Shown here piece by piece: positions 34,602-38,523 of a stretch of 38,523 nt of DNA. Under the pieces are notes generated by a model that ran no database searches, was not told the origin of the DNA, and saw nothing but the letters and a program-made list of their open reading frames with translations. Source of the DNA: Verrucomicrobiota bacterium (GTDB lineage: Bacteria; Verrucomicrobiota; Verrucomicrobiia; Opitutales; Opitutaceae); NCBI GenBank assembly GCA_016235555.1, contig JACRKC010000011.1, positions 1 through 38,523 of the forward strand, read 5' to 3'. The translations under genes and the position numbers were made by a program. Each line of letters starts with the position of its first letter. The stretch's first letter is position 1.

Positions 34602-34732
34602 GTGTGACTCAAACTGAGGTCAGTGATTTGTAGCGGCGGACCGTCGAACGAATCCCCTTGGCGCAACGCCGGCGGTCATAGACCGCCGCTACAACCGAGG
34701 CCTTCGAGAACTGACATCAGTTTGAGTCACAC
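34602..34732. mobile_element. MITE-like element copy 3
   Basis: 131 bp with the best-matched ends: GTGTGACTCAAACTGAGGTC and (rc) GTGTGACTCAAACTGATGTC. The internal REPIN (34630-34692) lacks about six bases of its left arm compared with copies 1 and 2. It lies 14 bases after the oxidoreductase stop. Confidence 0.82.
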
Positions 34733-34788
34733 CCGCTCCGCGCTCGCGCCGGAACAATCTTGTGCTATCGTTCGTCAGAACAGGCATC

Positions 34789-35316
34789 ATGAAAACGACA
34801 CGGATCCTCCTGCTATTGGCGGTGGCGCTCGCCGGGGCGTGGCGGCTGGCGGCGTTCGACAAAAACGGTCCGCGCGTCGAGGTAAACTACCTCGAGCCGG
34901 AGAAGTTCACCGATGTGCGCGACAGCTACCCCGAGGGCACCGACGCAGGGCGCGAAGCCACGCTGGCCGAGTTGAGGAAATACCTCGTCGGCCGGGCGGA
35001 CAAGCTGGTGCCGGCCGGTCAGAAGCTCAGGATCACGATCACCGACGTGGACCTGGCCGGCGATTTCGAACCGTGGCTGGGACCGCGGTGGGCCGACGTG
35101 CGCATCGTCAAAGACCTCTATCCGCCGGCCATCAGCCTCGCGTTTCAACTGGTCGACGAGCGCGGCCAGGTCCTCAAGTCAGGCAAACGCGAACTGCGGG
35201 ATCTCGCTTTCCTGATGAAGCTCACGATGGGCTTCCGCGACGATCCGCTGCGGCACGAGAAAGCGCTGCTCGACGACTGGCTGAGCTTGGAATTTCGGGA
35301 GCCGAAAGCAGGCTGA
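34789..35316 (+). CDS. DUF3016-family secreted protein
   Basis: A 175-residue protein of the DUF3016 family, function unknown. The ATG at 34789 starts a signal peptide (MKTTRILLLLAVALAGAWRLAAF); an upstream non-Met start would add nine residues. The body carries the family pattern VEVNYLEPEKFTDVRDSYPEGTDAGREATLAELRKYLVGRADKLVPAGQKLRITITDVDLAGDFEPW, followed by VRIVKDLYPPAISLAFQLVDERGQVLKSG. No catalytic residues are apparent. It is expected to be periplasmic. It lies downstream of MITE copy 3 and upstream of the S4 gene, with a hairpin between. Confidence 0.85.
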   Translation: MKTTRILLLLAVALAGAWRLAAFDKNGPRVEVNYLEPEKFTDVRDSYPEGTDAGREATLAELRKYLVGRADKLVPAGQKLRITITDVDLAGDFEPWLGPRWADVRIVKDLYPPAISLAFQLVDERGQVLKSGKRELRDLAFLMKLTMGFRDDPLRHEKALLDDWLSLEFREPKAG

Positions 35317-35335
35317 GACCGGTTGGAACCGGTGG

Positions 35336-35357
35336 GCCGGCACGTCCCGGTGCCGGC
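35336..35357 (+). terminator. Possible hairpin after DUF3016 gene
   Basis: GCCGGCAC and GTGCCGGC form an 8-base stem around GTCCCG, inside a wider TGAGACC...GGTCTC frame. There is no U-tract, so it may be only a structured spacer. The rest of 35317-35456 shows nothing further. Confidence 0.3.
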
Positions 35358-35456
35358 ATTGTGGTCTCCGTCTCACGCGGGCGCCGGGACGCGCCCGCCC
35401 ACCTGCCTGAAATCGCGTTTGCCGGTCGGGACGCGTGGGCCCAACGTGTCGTCCGC

Positions 35457-35846
35457 ATGACCCGGCCTGTCCCCGCTTCCGCCGCCCGCCTCGACAAGTG
35501 GCTGTGGGCGGTGCGCCTCTTCAAATCGCGGGCGCTGGCGACCGATGCCTGTCGCGCGGGCAGCGTGCGCATCCGCGACGACGCCGCGAAACCCGCGCGC
35601 GAAGTGCATCCGGGCGAGATCGTGACCGTGCGGCAAGGGCTCGTGGTGCGGACGTTGCGCGTGGTGGACGTGCCGCGTTCGCGCGTCGGGGCGAAGCTCG
35701 TGGCGGTTTACTGCGAGGATCTCACGCCAGCGGAGGAGTTGGCCAAGGCGCGCGAGCAGCGCGTGCAACAGGTGCTCGCCCGCGAAAAAGGCAGCGGTCG
35801 TCCGACGAAACGCGACCGGCGGTTGCTCGATCGGCTTTTTGAATAG
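35457..35846 (+). CDS. S4-domain RNA-binding protein (Hsp15-like)
   Basis: A 129-residue cytosolic protein with an N-terminal S4 domain (RLDKWLWAVRLFKSRALATDACRAGSVRIRD, ~10-40, then AREVHPGEIVTVRQG). A basic C-terminal tail follows (AREKGSGRPTKRDRRLLDRLF), the layout of Hsp15/HslR. Such proteins bind 50S-nascent-chain-tRNA complexes and help ribosome recycling after heat shock. The ATG at 35457 fits the family N-terminus; the frame extends upstream without homology. Its stop codon overlaps the first base of a long inverted repeat leading to the thioesterase gene. Confidence 0.9.
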   Translation: MTRPVPASAARLDKWLWAVRLFKSRALATDACRAGSVRIRDDAAKPAREVHPGEIVTVRQGLVVRTLRVVDVPRSRVGAKLVAVYCEDLTPAEELAKAREQRVQQVLAREKGSGRPTKRDRRLLDRLFE

Positions 35847-35923
35847 CCGCAAAGAGGCGCAGAAGGCGCAAAAACTTCCGAACCGCCGGATTTCTTTTGC
35901 GCCTTCTGCGCTTTTTTGCGGCC
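35846..35923. repeat. Long inverted repeat between S4 and thioesterase genes
   Basis: Left arm GCCGCAAAGAGGCGCAGAAG then GCGCAAAA; right arm TTTTGCGCCTTCTGCGCTTT then TTTGCGGCC. The stem is about 27 bases with one small mismatch region and a 20-base loop. It starts on the S4 stop codon and ends 15 bases before the thioesterase ATG. It resembles a dispersed repeat type rather than a terminator. Confidence 0.7.
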
Positions 35924-35938
35924 AATGTTTGGGTTCGC

Positions 35939-36352
35939 ATGAACGTCTACTCCAGGTTCGAAACCGAACTCGCCGTCCGTCCGGACGACATCGATCTCTA
36001 CCAGCATGTGCACTCCACGCGCTACCTCGACTACGTGCTCGCGGCGCGGTTCGAGCAGATGGAGAAGAACTACGGGATGTCGATGAAGGTGTTCGCCGAC
36101 AGGGGGTTGGGGTGGTTCATGACCTCCGCGACGATCCACTACAAACGACCCCTCGGCTGGGGTGACCGCATGGTGGTGCGCTGTTGGATCACGCAGTTCA
36201 CGGAGACGGGCTGCCGGTTGTCGTTCGAGATCGACAAGTTGCCCACGGGCAAGCGCTCGTGCGACGGGCACTGCGATTACACTTTGGTGACGCTCGCCAC
36301 CGGCCGGGCCACGCCGCTGCCGGAGGACGTGAAGGCGAAGTATTCGATCTGA
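35939..36352 (+). CDS. Hotdog-fold acyl-CoA thioesterase (4HBT/YbgC type)
   Basis: A 137-residue cytosolic hotdog protein expected to hydrolyse acyl-CoA thioesters. The ATG at 35939 gives MNVYSRFETELAVRPDDIDLYQHVHSTRYLDYVLAARFEQME. The PDDIDLYQHVHSTRYL segment corresponds to the 4HBT active-site motif with its Asp. FMTSATIHYKRPLGWGDRMVVRCWITQFTETGCRLSFEI is the central beta-sheet. Length is typical. It follows the S4 gene across a palindromic repeat on the same strand. The native acyl chain cannot be inferred. Confidence 0.9.
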   Translation: MNVYSRFETELAVRPDDIDLYQHVHSTRYLDYVLAARFEQMEKNYGMSMKVFADRGLGWFMTSATIHYKRPLGWGDRMVVRCWITQFTETGCRLSFEIDKLPTGKRSCDGHCDYTLVTLATGRATPLPEDVKAKYSI

Positions 36353-36356
36353 GCGT

Positions 36357-36477
36357 GGTGGAGCGCGTTGACCTCAACGCGCTTTTGGTGGGAGGGGCTT
36401 TACGCCCCGACGAGTCGCGGGGTAAACCCGCTCCCACCTCCCAAACCAGCGCGTTGAGGGGACAACGCGCCCCACCC
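36357..36477. repeat. Nested REPIN: family B interrupted by another REPIN
   Basis: Outer arms GGTGGAGCGCGTTGACCTCA and GGACAACGCGCCCCACC are family B. Between them (36388-36437) lies a second paired element, GGTGGGAGGGGCTTTACGCC ... GGGGTAAACCCGCTCCCACC, with its own GGGCTTTACGCCC hairpin. It starts four bases after the thioesterase stop. Confidence 0.8.
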
Positions 36478-36651
36478 CGGAAAATTGCCTTGCGTCGGCG
36501 GGCCGGGCGTGCGTCCTTCGGCGCCTCGTTAGTGAAAGCGTTAGATGACAGGATCTGGTGAGTCGTTGGCTGAGCGTCTGGCTTAAGTGATGATTTCGAA
36601 ACCCAAGGTGGGAACGGAACTGGCAGAGACGGTGGATCTACGAAATATCAC
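36478..36651 (+). other. Leader region of the RRM gene, no gene seen
   Basis: 174 bases upstream of the RNA-binding-protein ATG and lower in GC toward the gene (GTGATGATTTCGAAACCC, CGAAATATCAC). It may hold the promoter and a structured 5' leader. I see no clear -35/-10 or cold-shock box. Confidence 0.35.
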
Positions 36652-37032
36652 ATGAGCAATTCCAAACTCTACGTTGGAAACCTCTCCTTCAAGACCACCG
36701 AAGACGAGCTCCGCGCCGCTTTCGGCCAGTTCGGTTCCGTGACCGACGTTTACGTCGCCATGGACAAAATGACCGGCCGCCCGCGCGGTTTCGCGTTCGT
36801 GACCATGGGCACCGCCGAAGAGGCGAAGGCCGCGGCGGAGAAGATGAATGGCACCGACCTCGGTGGTCGCGCCCTCACGGTCAATGAGGCCCGTCCCAAG
36901 GAAGAGCGCCCGGGTGGCGGCTTCGGCGGTGGCGGCGGCGGTCGCGGCTTCGGCGGCGGTCGTAGCGGCGGCGGCGGCGGTGGTGGTGGCTGGCGCGGCG
37001 ACCGCGGCGGCGACCGCGAGCGCCGTTACTAA
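36652..37032 (+). CDS. Glycine-rich RRM RNA-binding protein
   Basis: A 126-residue cytosolic protein with one RRM (residues ~5-82). RNP2 is LYVGNLSF and RNP1 is RGFAFVTM, both with intact aromatic residues. A Gly/Arg tail follows ([20 protein letters not shown] to [12 protein letters not shown]). This is the layout of bacterial Rbp proteins, which resemble eukaryotic glycine-rich RNA-binding proteins. Members in cyanobacteria are often cold-induced and bind mRNA. A strong intrinsic terminator 31 bases downstream makes this probably a monocistronic gene. It is adjacent to an RNA helicase, so an RNA-remodelling pair under cold or translation stress is plausible (inference). Confidence 0.95.
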   Translation: MSNSKLYVGNLSFKTTEDELRAAFGQFGSVTDVYVAMDKMTGRPRGFAFVTMGTAEEAKAAAEKMNGTDLGGRALTVNEARPKEERPGGGFGGGGGGRGFGGGRSGGGGGGGGWRGDRGGDRERRY

Positions 37033-37062
37033 TCGGCCCGCTTCCAATCACTGAATTTTCGA

Positions 37063-37100
37063 GGGACGGAGTCCTTTGGGGCTCCGTCCCTTTTCTTTTT
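37063..37100 (+). terminator. Intrinsic terminator of the RRM gene
   Basis: Stem GGGACGGAG (37063-37071) with CTCCGTCCC (37082-37090), loop TCCTTTGGGG, directly followed by TTTTCTTTTT. This is the clearest rho-independent terminator in the window. Confidence 0.9.
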
Positions 37101-37190
37101 CGTAGCCGCGAGCGTGAGCGAGTGGACCGAATCTTTTCATCGCGGTTTGTTCCGCCCCGCTCACACCCGCAGCTCCGCTGCCTCACTCTC

Positions 37191-38405
37191 ATGCCTTTCA
37201 AAGCTCTTCATCTCTCCGATCCCGTCCTGCGTGGCGTGCAAGCCGCCGGCTACACCGATCCCACGCCCATCCAGCTCCGCGCCATCCCCGCCGTCCTCGG
37301 CGGCGGCGATCTCATCGCTTCGGCGCAAACCGGCACGGGCAAGACCGCGGCGTTCGCGCTGCCCATCCTCACCCGTCTCGGCAAACACGCGCCGCGCCCG
37401 CGCGTGCTCGTGCTCGAGCCCACGCGCGAACTCGCCGCGCAGGTCGAGACCTCCTTCCGCGACTTCGCCCGCTTCACCGATCTGCGCACGGTCGCCGTCT
37501 TCGGCGGTGTCGGTTACGGTTTTCAACGCCAGGAACTCAAGCGCGGCGTCGATATCGTCGTCGCCACCCCCGGCCGGCTCGTCGACTACCTCAAGGAGGG
37601 CACGATCAACCTCCGCGATATCAGCATCCTCGTGCTCGACGAGGTCGACCGGATGCTCGACATGGGTTTCCTGCCGGTCGTGAAGGACATCATCGGCCGC
37701 TGCCCGCGCGAGCGGCAGACGCTGTTTTTCTCCGCGACGGTGCCGCCCGAGATCCAGGCGATCGCCTCTTTCGCGGTGCGCAATCCGACGCGCGTCGAAA
37801 TCGGCCGCGCCCGCTCGGTCAACGAATCGGTCAACCACGCGCTCTACCCGGTGGCGTGGGAGCAGAAGTTCGATCTCCTGCTCGCCCTGCTGGAGCGCAC
37901 GGACTTTGACAGCGTGCTGGTGTTTTCGCGCACGAAGCACGGCGCCGACAAAATCGCGCGCAAGCTCAAGTCCGCCAACCACAGCGTGGCGGTGTTGCAC
38001 GCGAACCGTTCGCAGAACCAGCGCCTCGAGGCGCTCGCCGGCTTCAAGAGCGGCAAATACGAAATCATGGTCGCCACCGACATCGCCGCCCGCGGCATCG
38101 ACGTCGCCGGCGTCTCGCACGTGATCAACTACGACGTGCCGGAGAATCCCGAGGATTACGTGCACCGCATCGGCCGCACCGGCCGAGCGCAGGCGGTCGG
38201 CGACGCGTTCACGCTCGTGACGCCGGAAAACGCCGGTGACATCCGCGACATCCAGCGCTTCATCGGCGCGAAGATTCCCGAGCTGCGCCTCGAAGGCTTC
38301 GACTACAAGCCGCTCGCGCCGCGTCCGGCGCAGCCGCCGCGCGGCAGCCTGCCCGGGCAGCTCCGCCCGCACGGCGGTGGTGGCCGCTGGCGGGGCCGGC
38401 GCTGA
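37191..38405 (+). CDS. DEAD-box ATP-dependent RNA helicase (RhlE-like)
   Basis: A 404-residue cytosolic RNA helicase. The ATG at 37191 gives MPFKALHLSDPVLRGVQAAGYTDPTPIQLRAIP, placing the Q motif normally. Motifs: I AQTGTGKT (45-52), Ia PTRELA (77-82), Ib TPGRL, II DEVD (151-154) in place of DEAD, III SAT (182-184), IV VLVFSRTKHGADK, V ATDIAARGIDV, VI HRIGRTGR (325-332). The short basic tail (PRPAQPPRGSLPGQLRPHGGGGRWRGRR) resembles RhlE and may aid RNA binding. It follows the RRM gene after a terminator, so it has its own promoter. Its 3' end abuts the glgX remnant on the opposite strand. Confidence 0.95.
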   Translation: MPFKALHLSDPVLRGVQAAGYTDPTPIQLRAIPAVLGGGDLIASAQTGTGKTAAFALPILTRLGKHAPRPRVLVLEPTRELAAQVETSFRDFARFTDLRTVAVFGGVGYGFQRQELKRGVDIVVATPGRLVDYLKEGTINLRDISILVLDEVDRMLDMGFLPVVKDIIGRCPRERQTLFFSATVPPEIQAIASFAVRNPTRVEIGRARSVNESVNHALYPVAWEQKFDLLLALLERTDFDSVLVFSRTKHGADKIARKLKSANHSVAVLHANRSQNQRLEALAGFKSGKYEIMVATDIAARGIDVAGVSHVINYDVPENPEDYVHRIGRTGRAQAVGDAFTLVTPENAGDIRDIQRFIGAKIPELRLEGFDYKPLAPRPAQPPRGSLPGQLRPHGGGGRWRGRR

Positions 38406-38427
38406 GCCGGCCGGGGCTCGGTTTGGG

Positions 38428-38523
38428 ATCGGGGTGGAGCGCGGTGAACCCCTTCACGTGGGTCTCGTAGCTGATCGTGTGCGCCATCGGCCGGGCCGGA
38501 TGGGCGTCGTGCCCCCAGTCGAC
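38428..38523 (-). pseudogene. glgX: Fragment of glycogen debranching enzyme GlgX
   Basis: Reading in from the right edge, the minus strand encodes VDWGHDAHPARPMAHTISYE followed by THVKGFTALHPD. This matches the conserved GlgX segment D-W-x-D-D-x-P-x-R-x-P ... Y-E-A-H-V-K-G-x-T-x-L-H-P, about 150-190 residues into the E. coli enzyme. After HPD the similarity stops and the frame runs into sequence antisense to the helicase 3' end. There is no room for the ~500 C-terminal residues, so the gene is truncated here. The 5' part lies outside the window. Confidence 0.7.

Overview
The window looks like the chromosome of a Verrucomicrobiota member, most likely in or near Opitutaceae. This is inferred from the very high GC content, sulfatase and polysaccharide-lyase genes beside a giant delta-60 repeat protein, a DUF4139 protein, a DUF5069 protein, and the dense GTAG/GGAG-type palindromic repeats. 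No rRNA, tRNA or CRISPR array was seen. The gene starts I checked have no clear Shine-Dalgarno sequence.

Layout. 1-2401 (minus): a REP-associated tyrosine transposase (RAYT-1) and a DUF4139 secreted protein. 2671-8739 (plus): a 2022-residue secreted delta-60 repeat protein. 8757-9607: repeat island with a second transposase (RAYT-2). 9608-17701: polysaccharide-processing block with sialate O-acetylesterase (minus), CE15-like glucuronoyl esterase (plus), sulfatase (minus) and heparinase II/III-type lyase (plus). 17821-21264: a secreted serine esterase and a lipoprotein of tandem helical repeats. 21275-31883 (all minus): upp, a Tat-type alpha/beta hydrolase, penicillin-acylase-type amidohydrolase, a 1491-residue hybrid histidine kinase, gluconokinase, DUF5069 and a small membrane protein. 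32161-38405 (all plus): FdhF/YdeP-like molybdopterin oxidoreductase, DUF3016 protein, S4/Hsp15 protein, hotdog thioesterase, glycine-rich RRM protein with an intrinsic terminator, and a DEAD-box helicase. A severed glgX remnant lies at the right edge.

The most unusual content is the repeat layer. Many intergenic gaps hold paired inverted REPs (REPINs) from several families. Two RAYTs each sit among REPs of a different family: a GTAG family at RAYT-1, and a GGAG family at RAYT-2 whose stop codon lies inside a REPIN. REPINs are also inserted without breaking the reading frame in three enzyme genes: sulfatase, penicillin acylase (just before the predicted autoproteolytic Ser) and molybdopterin oxidoreductase. 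A separate ~131-139 bp element with ~21 bp terminal inverted repeats occurs three times, each copy carrying an internal GTAG REPIN. A short repeat is found in frame in two further secreted proteins. Together this resembles a multi-family RAYT/REPIN system that also generates coding sequence, comparable in effect to Rickettsia palindromic elements.

Metabolically, the secreted sulfatase, lyase and esterases would be expected to strip and cleave sulfated or acylated, uronate-containing polysaccharides. This grouping is inferred from families and proximity. The genes alternate strands and do not form one operon.
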